52,698 nt of DNA from a virus. This document shows positions 25,092-34,294 of this stretch, piece after piece. Within the stretch, counting starts at the first letter, position 1. Each line of letters opens with the position of its first letter. Below the pieces are notes generated by a model. It saw nothing but the letters and a program-made list of their open reading frames with translations. It did no database searches and had not been told where the DNA came from. A program made the position numbers and the translations under genes. The stretch is taken from positions 1 through 52,698 of the IMG/VR virus record IMGVR_UViG_3300025102_000043; one strand, given 5' to 3'.

Positions 25092-26528
25092 TTAAGATTT
25101 CTTGATTAACATAAATCTGTTTGGTGCAAAACCTTCAAATCCTCTCTCAGTTCTATAATGAGACTTTAAGTGGTCTTGTTCGTTAGTTTTGTTCTTCAAT
25201 ACAGCAGAACCTGTTAACCAGTGTTCCATCTCTCTTGAGTAACCATTTGCAGCTTTATATCTGATTCTAAGTGATGGTATTTTAGAGCCACTCTTAGCGT
25301 CTCTTTGAGTATCCATAGGAATACACATACCATAACCTGAATAGTTTTGACCAGCAGCTCCTAGCAATTTAGGGTGATTAAACACGTCATAAGTTTTCTT
25401 ATGGAATGTATATCCACCTCTAGTGAAAGAGTTAAACCCTAAATTTAGAGCCATATCTTTCTTGTTTTGGAACGTACCATAATTAGCACCACCTGCAGCA
25501 TATGCTCCTTGTGCAGCTAATAAGTCATCAATATCCATAGATAAGTCAATACCAGCATAAAGAGCCATTTCTTTAGCACCTCTATACTTGTCCAAAGACT
25601 TAACCATAGCATCAAAATCTGCCATAGTAATTGAAGCAGAACCTAAATCCATAGACTGACCTTTACTTTCAATAAAAGAAAGCAGACCTTCAGTTCCTCT
25701 CATAGTCCCACCAGCAGTGGTAGAAATACCAGCATTAGAATTTGTTTGCCCAATGATTAATTGTAACTCACAATAATCTAAGAATCTTTTATAAGTATCA
25801 GCTTCACCTTTTAAGTACCATAAGTAACCAGAACCCATCTTTTCGTTATCCACTTTAAAGTAGATTACGTTAGTTGCTTCTGTACCAGACACCTCAAAAG
25901 ATTCCTTGATAATCATACACTCATTTGTATAAGTGTGGACTCTAGGCATTAATGATGATGGTTGAACTGAGTTTTCTCCATGCATGTTACCAACAATACT
26001 ATATCTTCCTTGAGTTGAAACTGCCATATTTGGAGTTCCATCTAAAGCAGATAATGTAGGGTTACCATTCGCAGCTACTGATTGTACAAACATTAATTCA
26101 CCATTTGGAGCTAATAATACGTCATTTGCTCTTACTGGAGTATCTGTGTTTGTTCCATCAATAGACGCATCAGGCGTACCAGGTGTTCCTGTTAAACCCT
26201 GTGGGTCAGTGTTATCTTCTGATGCATAAACAAATACATCTGAAGTACCACCATACGAACCTGGAGATGTTAATAATACTGAGTTATGAATGAATGCTTC
26301 TTCATAATGCTCAAATTTTGTTTGGGTTGTTTCTTTCTTGGCACCCACCAATTCTAAAAGACCAGTAATACCTTGACTACCATATCTTTTAACAAAGTTC
26401 TCATCTACGTCTCGCTTATGCATAGCTAAAGCAGCAGTAGTTAGAGCACTTACGTAATTGTCCTGGGTAGCTAACGCAACACTTGTTGGGTTTAAAACCA
26501 TCCCAGTACCTAAACTTACACTTGCCAT
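25092..26528 (-). CDS. Major capsid protein
   Basis: This 478-aa protein lies right after an acidic scaffold-like gene, portal and terminase, the standard place for the HK97-fold major capsid protein. It starts MASVSLGTGMVLNPTSVAL without an obvious cleaved prohead region. Visible features include TQTKFEHYEEAFIHNSVLL early, a charged helix (LGSASITMADFDAMVKSLD) in the middle as in the spine/A-domain region, and C-terminal strands with YGMCIPMDTQRDAKSG and EMEHWLTGSAVLK. Composition (Gly, Ala, Thr-rich, balanced charge) fits a shell protein. The resemblance to capsids of crAss-like and related Bacteroidota phages is by recognition only; confirmation would need a structural search. Confidence 0.8.
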   Translation of the reverse strand: MASVSLGTGMVLNPTSVALATQDNYVSALTTAALAMHKRDVDENFVKRYGSQGITGLLELVGAKKETTQTKFEHYEEAFIHNSVLLTSPGSYGGTSDVFVYASEDNTDPQGLTGTPGTPDASIDGTNTDTPVRANDVLLAPNGELMFVQSVAANGNPTLSALDGTPNMAVSTQGRYSIVGNMHGENSVQPSSLMPRVHTYTNECMIIKESFEVSGTEATNVIYFKVDNEKMGSGYLWYLKGEADTYKRFLDYCELQLIIGQTNSNAGISTTAGGTMRGTEGLLSFIESKGQSMDLGSASITMADFDAMVKSLDKYRGAKEMALYAGIDLSMDIDDLLAAQGAYAAGGANYGTFQNKKDMALNLGFNSFTRGGYTFHKKTYDVFNHPKLLGAAGQNYSGYGMCIPMDTQRDAKSGSKIPSLRIRYKAANGYSREMEHWLTGSAVLKNKTNEQDHLKSHYRTERGFEGFAPNRFMLIKKS

Positions 26529-26576
26529 AATTTTATAATTTTAGTTGTTATTTAATAATTTTTTTAATACACGTTT

Positions 26577-27761
26577 TTAGTCCCATAAAGAAGAGTCACC
26601 AAAAATTTGGTCACTTATTTGCTTCTCTATATTACTACCTCCTTGTTTACTAGAAACCTTAGCAGGTTCAAATGATGGATTCTTTATGTCTTTTAAGACT
26701 TGTTCAGAACCTTTTGACCTATATTGATTAGCAACACTTCTAACTATTTTGTCTTGCAACTTCATAGCCATCATGTCTAATGCTAATGCTTCTCTGTCCA
26801 TGTTTCCATTTTCATCCATATAAGGGTCAAAGAAATCATCTAAATTAGCTAAAGCTTGACCTACAACCTGTTTGTCTTCATTTGTTAGTTGATAATCAAA
26901 ACTTTCATTTTCATTAATTCTAAAGGTTAAAGACTCAATACTATCTAGTTCTTCATCCATGTTATCGTAAAAATCCTCCATCCTTTCCTGTTGCTCCATT
27001 TCCATTTTATCAATCTCTTCATCAGAATAATTATCACTTAATTGCTCAGGTGACCAGTATTCCTCTTGAAGGTCTTTTAATTCGTCTTTGGCTTTTGCAA
27101 CATCTCTTTTCAGGTGAATCTTACCTAGTGTAGTATCTTCAGCGTTGTATTTCTCCTCGTTCTGTTTGTACGTGCTTTCAAAAAATAAGTCTATTTCTTT
27201 CTGAGACAAGTTAGGATTTTCTAAAGATAGGTATTCTTTTATAATATCAGAATCAGCCATTTCGTCATAATTCTGTGTTTGAGTTTTAAAGTAGTCCTCT
27301 GGACTTCTACCTGTTTCAGAAACAAATCTATTTAATTCTGCTATCTGTTCGCTAGCAAAATCATTTTCTTGTTTTTTTTCTCCCTCTAAGTCGTCTAATA
27401 AATTGTCTAAATCATCATACTCTGTGCCATACGTTTCGTTTAGCATATCCAAAGTAGCGTCATAAGAGCTATATTCATTAGCTTCCTCTTGAGGTTCCTC
27501 ATTTTCTTGCTCGTTTTCTTCTTCACGAGAATCTGATTTCAAAGAGCTTTCAATAAGCTCCTGTGGACTTTCCTCATTTTGAGTCATTTCCATAGGAGTT
27601 TCTTGTTCAGGTTGTTCTTCAGTTTGAGTTAAGTCTATTACATTATTCTCAAGCTGTGTATCCTCACTATTTTCATTAGGTGTGGATTGGTTAGCAACCT
27701 CTATTTCTGTGCCAGTTAATTCTGCGAATTCACTAGCTACATCTAATTGTTCTTCACTCAT
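26577..27761 (-). CDS. Acidic scaffolding-type protein
   Basis: This 394-aa protein is extremely Glu/Asp/Gln-rich, with long runs predicted to be helical or disordered (EEENEQENEEPQEEANEYS and QEEYWSPEQLSDNYSDEE). It lies between portal and major capsid genes, where scaffolding proteins usually occur, and has the low complexity and acidity typical of them. The C-terminal 90 residues are less acidic and end with a basic stretch (KVSSKQGGSNIEKQISDQ), which could bind the capsid, as in other scaffolds. A promoter box (27793-27821) precedes it, so scaffold and capsid may be expressed above the portal level. No protease gene is seen beside it. Confidence 0.75.
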   Translation of the reverse strand: MSEEQLDVASEFAELTGTEIEVANQSTPNENSEDTQLENNVIDLTQTEEQPEQETPMEMTQNEESPQELIESSLKSDSREEENEQENEEPQEEANEYSSYDATLDMLNETYGTEYDDLDNLLDDLEGEKKQENDFASEQIAELNRFVSETGRSPEDYFKTQTQNYDEMADSDIIKEYLSLENPNLSQKEIDLFFESTYKQNEEKYNAEDTTLGKIHLKRDVAKAKDELKDLQEEYWSPEQLSDNYSDEEIDKMEMEQQERMEDFYDNMDEELDSIESLTFRINENESFDYQLTNEDKQVVGQALANLDDFFDPYMDENGNMDREALALDMMAMKLQDKIVRSVANQYRSKGSEQVLKDIKNPSFEPAKVSSKQGGSNIEKQISDQIFGDSSLWD

Positions 27762-27792
27762 ATCTATTAAATTAAATTATTATTACTTTCTG

Positions 27793-27821
27793 CAAATATA
27801 TTAAATTTTATTAACAAACAA
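27793..27821 (-). promoter_or_regulatory. Promoter TTG-N18-TATATTTG for scaffold-capsid unit
   Basis: The minus strand carries TATATTTG (27800-27793) with TTG (27821-27819) 18 bases upstream, a complete match to the Flavobacterium consensus. It lies in the 63-base gap between portal and scaffold genes, 31 bases before the scaffold ATG. Confidence 0.7.
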
Positions 27822-27824
27822 TAG

Positions 27825-30287
27825 TTATTTAAAAATATTTGGCATTGGATTATCTTCTTGTATTTGTGGTGGAGCAGTTGGTTCAGGTTCCAACTCTGTC
27901 AAAGGCAGAGCTCTATCTCTTTTTTGTTCCACTATTCTTGATTGATTATAAGCAGCTTTATCTTGAGAATCTAATTTTATTTTACCTGATACATTGGCTA
28001 CTTCTTTTTTACCAGAATTATTTAAAGCAATCTCCTTCATTCTTCTTTGATGATTCATGTCTTCTAATTGATTCTTTAACTTAAACTCTGATTCTAGTCT
28101 TTTTAATTCAGAAGAAGCTTGCATTTGTATTTTAGCTTGCTCTATCTGAGCCATCATTTGAGTTTCTTGCATTTTTAATTGAGACTGTTGCTCATTAGAC
28201 TGTCTTTGTATTTCTGAGTTCATTTTTTGTGCCTCTTTAGCCTTCTTGTCTTCCTCCTCTTGATATTTCTTTCTTCTAAACATTAATACCTGATTGGCTA
28301 GTTTAACATTTTTTATTCTTCTAATAGTTATAACATCCTCTAGTCTTATTTCTTTTTGTGCTAAAGACATTTGTAGGTTAGCTTCTAATTGGCTTTTCTC
28401 TTCTTCATTTGGAGCTACATCTAAGGTTACACCAAACTCATGTATTGATATATCTTTATTTACACCAAACATTGTAACAGCTGATTTACCCAGAGCGTTT
28501 GTATATGACTTTTTCTTAGATTTACTTTCTAAAACATCTTGTAGTCTCATAATAATACATTCTGAAACTCTTTTGGTTATACTTAAATAACCATCATTTA
28601 TATTTTTAGTAGCGTTGTTGGAAGCCATTATTTGTAGTTTTTGAACCCCCACTAAGGCTTCACTTGGAGGTTTAGCACCCTCTCTAGCTTCATTAACACC
28701 TGTAACATCTCTAATCATTTGTAGATTATGAGCATATATAGATATAAGTTTTTCCATGTCACTTCCTATACCATTATCTAACTCCTGTACAGGAACAGCA
28801 CCTGTTGGTGCACCATCATCTGTAATAGTTCTATAATATATATTACCAGTTTGGTCATATATTTCTTGTAATTCTAATGGTGTAAAAGAACCACCATCTC
28901 CCTTAGAAACATTCTCTAATGCCCCTAATTCAAATGCTGCACCTTTTGGTCTAGCTTTTGCTATAACCTGCTGAAGCTTTAAATGTGCTAATTGAATTTG
29001 GTCAGCAAATGGAATCATTCTTTCAACCATAGATTTATTAACCATCTTATGAGTACCAGGTGCATATACAACATATGATAATTTAGTCTCTGTAAGGTTA
29101 GACTTGTTTCTCATCATGTTTTTAGCTAAACCATAATTTATACAATAATCTGTTCCAACAATCCATTTACCAGAATAAACAACTTTAACAGAGTTTTTAA
29201 TTAACTCTCTTTCAAATTTAGATTTTTTTGGAGTTTTATAGGAGCCCTTCTTTTTAGTAACAGTATACCCACCATAAGCATTTTTCTTTTTTTCATACTT
29301 TAGTTCGTTTACAGATAAAAATTCTGCATCCATTATAGTTACCCTGTATTTGTCATATTCAAATTCATCCTGATACTCATTCATGTAAGATTCGTAATTT
29401 GGACTTATTTGGTCGTTATGATTTTTTCCTGCAAACTCTTGAGATATTTTTTCATAATCACTTTCAGACAACTGGTCTCCAGCTATTCTTTTTAATTCAC
29501 CTATAGTTATTGTGTAAACTTCTCCTGCATGTTGTATATCGCTGTAATCTTCATTGTTAGTGTAAGATGTAACTAGATTAGCAGGGTCTACATATTTTAT
29601 TTTTACACCAGTATTTGGGTCTATAGATGTTTTTGTAGCTCCAACACCACAAGTAACTAAATCCCTAATAACTGATTTTTTAATAGCATCATAATTATTA
29701 ATATCTAAAACAAATTTAATACCATTTTCTACAGCTATTTCTGTTGACTGTTTGTAATTAAGAGCCATATGTATATCTAACTCTTCTTGAGTTTCTGGTA
29801 TATACCCTTTCTTTTGAACATCATATCCAGTAGCTTTACTAAACTCTTTCATAGCAGGATGAACAAGCATTTTAGCAAATAAAGATTTCTTATCCCTCTC
29901 TCTTAATGTTTCTGATATTGGGTCTATTGCATTTGCTACAATCTCAAACTCTTGATTTGCCAAGTCATTAACTATAAGGTCTATAAATTTAGGTATTATA
30001 TTTACAGGAGTCCAATCAAGGTTTAAGTAAGATGTATCTCCTTGAGCATCTAATAAATCTTTGTACTTAGATACATTTTGAGAACCTTGAGCATAACTTC
30101 TAGACTTAACATATCTAGACCTTCTGCTATCAACTTTCATATCAGCATTATCTTTCCAGTCATAATACATTTTTTTAAAATATGCTAAACCATATTCTAG
30201 TTTTTCTTTTTGTTCTGGTGTTGCAAATGGACTTGGGTATCCACCTACTTTTTTAACTTTATCAAAACCATTTTTTTTAAATTCCAT
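27825..30287 (-). CDS. Portal protein
   Basis: This 820-aa protein immediately follows the large terminase (stop and start adjacent) and has the typical portal layout. The N-terminal wing includes YFKKMYYDWKDNADMK, WTPVNIIPKFIDLIVNDLA and VDPANLVTSYTNNEDYSDI; the stem/crown region contains MIPFADQIQLAHLKLQQVI and MIRDVTGVNEAREGAKPP. The C-terminal 150 residues are Gln/Glu/Met-rich coiled coil (KMQETQMMAQIEQAKIQ), as in long portal barrels. The GxxPIPFADQI-type helix and the GVNEA...P loop are common to portals of crAss-like and related podoviruses. It forms the 12-subunit ring for DNA packaging at one capsid vertex. Confidence 0.88.
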   Translation of the reverse strand: MEFKKNGFDKVKKVGGYPSPFATPEQKEKLEYGLAYFKKMYYDWKDNADMKVDSRRSRYVKSRSYAQGSQNVSKYKDLLDAQGDTSYLNLDWTPVNIIPKFIDLIVNDLANQEFEIVANAIDPISETLRERDKKSLFAKMLVHPAMKEFSKATGYDVQKKGYIPETQEELDIHMALNYKQSTEIAVENGIKFVLDINNYDAIKKSVIRDLVTCGVGATKTSIDPNTGVKIKYVDPANLVTSYTNNEDYSDIQHAGEVYTITIGELKRIAGDQLSESDYEKISQEFAGKNHNDQISPNYESYMNEYQDEFEYDKYRVTIMDAEFLSVNELKYEKKKNAYGGYTVTKKKGSYKTPKKSKFERELIKNSVKVVYSGKWIVGTDYCINYGLAKNMMRNKSNLTETKLSYVVYAPGTHKMVNKSMVERMIPFADQIQLAHLKLQQVIAKARPKGAAFELGALENVSKGDGGSFTPLELQEIYDQTGNIYYRTITDDGAPTGAVPVQELDNGIGSDMEKLISIYAHNLQMIRDVTGVNEAREGAKPPSEALVGVQKLQIMASNNATKNINDGYLSITKRVSECIIMRLQDVLESKSKKKSYTNALGKSAVTMFGVNKDISIHEFGVTLDVAPNEEEKSQLEANLQMSLAQKEIRLEDVITIRRIKNVKLANQVLMFRRKKYQEEEDKKAKEAQKMNSEIQRQSNEQQSQLKMQETQMMAQIEQAKIQMQASSELKRLESEFKLKNQLEDMNHQRRMKEIALNNSGKKEVANVSGKIKLDSQDKAAYNQSRIVEQKRDRALPLTELEPEPTAPPQIQEDNPMPNIFK

Positions 30288-32357
30288 TTAGCGTATTTTT
30301 TTAGATATATTTCCTCTATTAGTATAAGTTTTTACAAATTTAACAAATTTTGGCGATTCTTCCTTAATTCTGACAAATTTTTGTGAAGCAAGTAAAGCTA
30401 AACTAGAACTAATGGTAGCATCAAACTTAGTTCTATTGTTTATATCAAACCTACTCCAATCATCTAAAAGATTGTTGAAATAACATTTTCCTATCTCTCC
30501 TGTGTCTGGTTTTAAGCCAACATTATCATATATATATGTTGCTACAGCTTCTGCTTGAGCATTTATAACTGCAACTCCTGAACCAGGTATACCTTTAGTT
30601 TGTTGTTTTTTGCTAAACTCTGTATGAGTAGATTCTGGTCTATCCATTAAATATTCATAATAACCCCTTCTTTCAAAGTATTTTATTATACCTATTTTGT
30701 TATTCTCAACAAGTATTTGACATCCATAAAAGACACACTGCTTAATCATGTCTTCATAAAATATTTCTGCTTTTGGTGGTCTAAATATATATTCACAAAC
30801 AAATTGTTCACAGGGAGAGTTTTCATCCATTGTAAATTTATGATACACATGGCAAGCAGCATTAGACCTTCTACCATCTGTTGTTGTGTCATGGTCATAG
30901 GGGTCACATCCTGAAACAAGGTTTATTGAGTTTCCTGGTTTTTTCTTTCCATATTTTGTTTCTATAAGATTTCTTTTATTCTCATCAGGAACCCAACATA
31001 TTTCCCATTTACCTTTATTGTTTGGTATCCATATAACTTCACTGTCTTGAATACCATTTTTCCATATAAAATCACCTTTAGTTGTTAAGTTGTCAGTAAT
31101 CTCATTATAATCCATTTGTTGATATATCTTCTCAACATCAAAAACACTAGACAATGAATCATTTCTAAAAGCTTCTTCTGAGGTAAAAGGAAACTGTCTT
31201 TTAAATTCTGACAACTCATTTGTGTTATTTTTTAAACCTTCTCTTCTGTTTTGAATGTAGTTTTTTGAACCTACATCTACATTTACACCATCCATACCCA
31301 TTATTGGTTTTTGTGGCGTGTCTGTTACAGAGAACCCATATTCATCAATAAAACCTTCTAAATTTTCTTGTGCAGGTATAAATAAAGAATATAGTCCAGA
31401 TTTAGTTCTTCTATTCAAATCTTTATCTGTAACATCTGAATCATAATACAAATTCTTATATTCTAACCCACCATCTTCTAGTTTATTAGCAGTAGAACCC
31501 ATCATACATTTACCTACAATTTTTCTACCAAGAAGAAGACAGGTTTGTGTTACTGACCAGTTCTTAGCTATAGATGTTGAGCCTGTCCATTTACCTGCCT
31601 CATCATGAACAAGTAGTTTTAGTTTCATACCATCATAACTATTATCTGCAGTGTTTCTCCAATCTATAATTGTATTAAGAGCTTCTGATTGTTGTATATG
31701 TTTATTCTTTTTAGTTATCTTTTTAGCTGGCTCTCTAAACGCTAACTCAACTCTTGGATTACTTGAACCATCTTGTATTGGTTGAAAAAAGAAAGGATAC
31801 CTTCTGTATATTCTAACCACCTTATCTGTAAACATTGTTTTAGCATCAGAACCTGTTTTAGAAAGTAAACCAAAATTAGATTCATATGTTTGTGTAGCTT
31901 GATTAACCATCTCAGCACTAGCCATATAAGAGAATCCAGAACGCCTGTTCTTTAAGAAACACATACCCATAGAATTTGGGTCTAATTTACAAGCCTCCCA
32001 AAATAAGAAAAACTTTCTATTTGCATCTCTATAGTCAGGATATCCAACATCAATATTAGACCATTGAATAAACATATAATGACTACCTGTTATATAAGTA
32101 GGTTCTCCATTATTCATAAACCAAAGACCTTCTTTTCTTCTTATAAACTCTTGCTCAATATAGTCATAGTAATCTACTGCATTGTCTCTATTTAAACCTG
32201 CAGGCATATCTTCTCTTATCCACCTTTGTTCTGCCTTTTTTTTATATGAGAATAATATATTTTTCTTTGTTGGCTTTTTAGGTAGTTGGATTTTTAATCC
32301 TTGTATTTCTATTATGTCTCCTAAACTTTTAGAGTTTAGTATTATTGGTTTAGACAT
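30288..32357 (-). CDS. terL: Terminase large subunit
   Basis: This 689-aa packaging motor has ATPase and nuclease parts. The ATPase shows a deviant Walker A, KNRRSGFSYMA (136-146), with Lys before the Arg pair and Phe where the usual Gly-Lys-Thr Lys would be. Walker B KLLVHDE with catalytic E253 lies at 247-253, and the coupling motif GSTAN at 287-291. The nuclease part starts near residue 480 with VSGCDPYDHD (D485), then ILVENN (E551), and a C-terminal FDATISSSLAL providing a third acidic residue. The N-terminal half contains aromatic WFMNNGEPTYITGSHYMF, a segment common in this terminase subgroup. Start at 32357 is three bases after the upstream gene. Confidence 0.92.
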   Translation of the reverse strand: MSKPIILNSKSLGDIIEIQGLKIQLPKKPTKKNILFSYKKKAEQRWIREDMPAGLNRDNAVDYYDYIEQEFIRRKEGLWFMNNGEPTYITGSHYMFIQWSNIDVGYPDYRDANRKFFLFWEACKLDPNSMGMCFLKNRRSGFSYMASAEMVNQATQTYESNFGLLSKTGSDAKTMFTDKVVRIYRRYPFFFQPIQDGSSNPRVELAFREPAKKITKKNKHIQQSEALNTIIDWRNTADNSYDGMKLKLLVHDEAGKWTGSTSIAKNWSVTQTCLLLGRKIVGKCMMGSTANKLEDGGLEYKNLYYDSDVTDKDLNRRTKSGLYSLFIPAQENLEGFIDEYGFSVTDTPQKPIMGMDGVNVDVGSKNYIQNRREGLKNNTNELSEFKRQFPFTSEEAFRNDSLSSVFDVEKIYQQMDYNEITDNLTTKGDFIWKNGIQDSEVIWIPNNKGKWEICWVPDENKRNLIETKYGKKKPGNSINLVSGCDPYDHDTTTDGRRSNAACHVYHKFTMDENSPCEQFVCEYIFRPPKAEIFYEDMIKQCVFYGCQILVENNKIGIIKYFERRGYYEYLMDRPESTHTEFSKKQQTKGIPGSGVAVINAQAEAVATYIYDNVGLKPDTGEIGKCYFNNLLDDWSRFDINNRTKFDATISSSLALLASQKFVRIKEESPKFVKFVKTYTNRGNISKKIR

Positions 32358-32360
32358 ATA

Positions 32361-32645
32361 TTATCTTTTTGCAAATTTCTCAGCTAAACCTTTTTCAAAG
32401 TCTTTTTCTTGTTTAAACTCTCCTTGAGCAATTTGTTCTTCTAACTTAGATATACCTATAAGTATTTCTTGTGCGTCTAAAAAACATTCTTTTTTTGCCT
32501 TAATAGCATTTCTTCTTTTCTCATCAGATAAATCAGGGTCTAATGGAGTTCTTATATCTTCTATAAGTATAGCCACAGCTTCTTTTGATGAGTCTATAAG
32601 GTCTTGTAGGGTTCTTTGTACGTATGATTTATTACTTTCCTTCAT
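32361..32645 (-). CDS. Small helical protein upstream of terL, possible small terminase
   Basis: This 94-aa protein is almost wholly helical by sequence (LIDSSKEAVAILIEDIR, KKECFLDAQEILIGISKLE) and strongly charged. It ends four bases before terL and overlaps the upstream co-chaperonin gene by 14 bases. Position and size would suit a terminase small subunit or a packaging helper, but no helix-turn-helix is evident and it is shorter than most small subunits. A structural helper of the terminase is equally possible. Confidence 0.5.
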   Translation of the reverse strand: MKESNKSYVQRTLQDLIDSSKEAVAILIEDIRTPLDPDLSDEKRRNAIKAKKECFLDAQEILIGISKLEEQIAQGEFKQEKDFEKGLAEKFAKR

Positions 32646-33282
32646 TGTTATATAACGCTAATATGTCTTCGTTTCTCATTCTTAACATTTTTTTACCTTC
32701 TATAGTCATCTCATATTCAGAGTTTTCTGAAAAAATAACCTCATCTCCAACATTAACCCCTTGTTCTTTTAACCAACTGTTCATATGTAACACGCTTCCA
32801 TGAAGGGTTATATCTTCTACTTCAGGTTTTATAAATATACCTGATTTAGTTTTTATGCTATCTTCGTCTTCTGTTTTTTGTTCAATAAAATTCCAATGAT
32901 GTAACATTTTTAATTTTCCTTTTCTAACTCTAGCATACATCTGTTGCCAATGAACCTTATATATATTTTCTTTATCTATCCATGTTACTAGATTTTCACT
33001 TTTAAGGTCTTGAGATGATTCATTAGCAAACTGTTGGTCTACAGTAACTGCACCAACAGAGCCTGTTATATGATGGTGAAAATAAACTTTATCACCTTTC
33101 TTAACATCAAAATCTAAACCTTCTGGTAACCAATCTGGATTTTCGTAAACAATACCATATTGTCTAGCAAACGTATATGGGTCCCATTTTACGTCTAATG
33201 AAATTTCTAAACCATTTAATTCTACAGTGTCTTCGTAAGGTTTTTCTACCTCTACCAAGAAATAATTTTTTGGTATCTTCAT
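32632..33282 (-). CDS. Tandem GroES-like co-chaperonin
   Basis: The C-terminal half (about 145-212) closely follows GroES: KSGIFIKPEVEDITLHGSV, then GVNVGDEVIFSENSEYEM, then MLRMRNEDILALY, which matches the end of bacterial GroES (VGDxVxFS...IxxExxLxMxExDILAxx). The N-terminal half repeats the plan: NYFLVEVEKP, ARQYGIVYENPD, DVKKGDKVYFHHH (63-71), and NIYKVHWQQMYARV. So two GroES-like folds appear to be joined in one 216-aa chain, twice the normal ~95-aa length. Phage T4 gp31 shows that phages use such proteins to fold capsid protein with host GroEL. It lies just upstream of the terminase-portal-capsid block. Function by analogy. Confidence 0.7.
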   Translation of the reverse strand: MKIPKNYFLVEVEKPYEDTVELNGLEISLDVKWDPYTFARQYGIVYENPDWLPEGLDFDVKKGDKVYFHHHITGSVGAVTVDQQFANESSQDLKSENLVTWIDKENIYKVHWQQMYARVRKGKLKMLHHWNFIEQKTEDEDSIKTKSGIFIKPEVEDITLHGSVLHMNSWLKEQGVNVGDEVIFSENSEYEMTIEGKKMLRMRNEDILALYNNEGK

Positions 33283-33283
33283 G

Positions 33284-33556
33284 TTAATTAACTTTATATT
33301 CTTCTGTATAGTTTAAATTATATTCTATTCCTGTTAAGTCAAAAAATGACTTCCACATTTCTGATTCATCTTTATCTTCCATTTTAATAAAAACATTAAA
33401 TTTTAACATTTTATATTTTATAAAGTATAAGTCATCTTGAACTATAGCTGTTATCTTTGCTTGACCCCTCATTATAGGTTGTCCAACAACATAAGTAATA
33501 CCATCTTTAATGTCTCCAACAACTATTTTTCTTATTAGTCCATTTATTAATTCCAT
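33284..33556 (-). CDS. Hypothetical protein (90 aa)
   Basis: This 90-aa protein with alternating strands starts MELINGLIRKIVVGDIKDG and ends with an acidic helix (KDESEMWKSFFDLTGIEY). I recognise no family. It lies two bases before the GroES-like gene and shares one base with the upstream gene (33556), so it belongs to the same unit. A small beta-barrel or chaperone-associated role is possible but unsupported. Confidence 0.6.
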   Translation of the reverse strand: MELINGLIRKIVVGDIKDGITYVVGQPIMRGQAKITAIVQDDLYFIKYKMLKFNVFIKMEDKDESEMWKSFFDLTGIEYNLNYTEEYKVN

Positions 33557-33855
33557 TAGGCTTCGTATTTTTTATTATTATTAAATAAATTAAACATATG
33601 TAATTTTGCCATAGTTTCTTTTTCTTCTAGCATTTCAGTTACAGATTGTTCGTCATATGGGTTTTCAAATATCTTTTCTTCAATTACATCCATAAGAGCT
33701 TTAGACGCTAAGTCTTCATCCATATTGTGGATAACATTTGCATCTAAATCATTTAAAGTTTTACCCATTTCTATATAAGAAAATGCAAATTTTACATTAT
33801 TTTCTTTCTTTAAAGATTCTAAATCTTTTAATATTTTTTTAATTTTCTTGTTCAT
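33556..33855 (-). CDS. Hypothetical helical acidic protein (about 100 aa)
   Basis: The protein is helical and acidic after a Lys-rich start (MNKKIKKILKDLESLKKE), with EDLASKALMDVIEEKIFEN and EMLEEKETMAKLHMFNLF. The frame is open to 33885 with other ATGs at 33885 and 33867; I choose 33855, which reduces overlap with the upstream Nmad1 gene to 17 bases and removes an unlikely MIFMMTMKKI start. No family is recognised. Its stop shares one base with the next gene. Confidence 0.6.
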   Translation of the reverse strand: MNKKIKKILKDLESLKKENNVKFAFSYIEMGKTLNDLDANVIHNMDEDLASKALMDVIEEKIFENPYDEQSVTEMLEEKETMAKLHMFNLFNNNKKYEA

Positions 33856-34246
33856 TATTTTCTTCATCGTCATCATAAATATCATAATGTACTTTTAAAT
33901 CTTCTACATTATCAAATGGTGTTCCATTGATATTAGCAAAACCACCTAGTTTAATAGATTGAGCCATTTCCTCATACTCTCCATGTTTTTCTTTATATAT
34001 AGCTACTTTTAATAAAATAAGGTATCCTATTAAATCTGAAACTGTATCTTCTGTATTATCATTAATACCCTTGTTTTGTATACGCATAAGCTTATCGTCT
34101 ATACGTGCACATAAAGAATCTATTGGTGAACCTGATGAGAATACGTTTGATGGATTGGTGGCACTGTCTCCATATGCCTTATTTTTAGATATTAAAAGGT
34201 CTTTCATTTCATCTGTGACCTTTATTATTAAGTCTTCTGTCTTCAT
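33839..34246 (-). CDS. Nucleotide modification-associated protein (Nmad1/DUF1599)
   Basis: This 135-aa protein matches the Nmad1/DUF1599 pattern: LLISKNKAYGDSATNPSNV, SLCARIDDKLMRIQNKG, and EDTVSDLIGYLILLKVAIY. These features (KN-x-YGDSA, RIDDKLMRI, DT-x-DLIGYLxLL) define the family, which is often found near phage nucleotide-biosynthesis and base-modification genes and has an all-helical MazG-like fold. Activity is not known. No thymidylate synthase or base-modifying enzyme is present in this window, so a partner might lie outside. A terminator and TATATTT-type promoter box precede it (34268-34304). Confidence 0.75.
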   Translation of the reverse strand: MKTEDLIIKVTDEMKDLLISKNKAYGDSATNPSNVFSSGSPIDSLCARIDDKLMRIQNKGINDNTEDTVSDLIGYLILLKVAIYKEKHGEYEEMAQSIKLGGFANINGTPFDNVEDLKVHYDIYDDDEENNEQEN

Positions 34247-34267
34247 ATATATTAAATTAAATTTCTA

Positions 34268-34294
34268 TAAATATACAAAAAAAAAGGCTACCAA
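34268..34294 (-). promoter_or_regulatory. Promoter-like TTG-N16-TATATTTA overlapping a terminator
   Basis: On the minus strand TATATTTA (34275-34268) lies downstream of TTG (34294-34292) with 16-base spacing; the TTG is in the terminator loop. The arrangement repeats that at 23588-23616. The final A in place of G and the slightly short spacing make it weaker. It would drive the unit from the Nmad1 gene through terminase. Confidence 0.45.
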
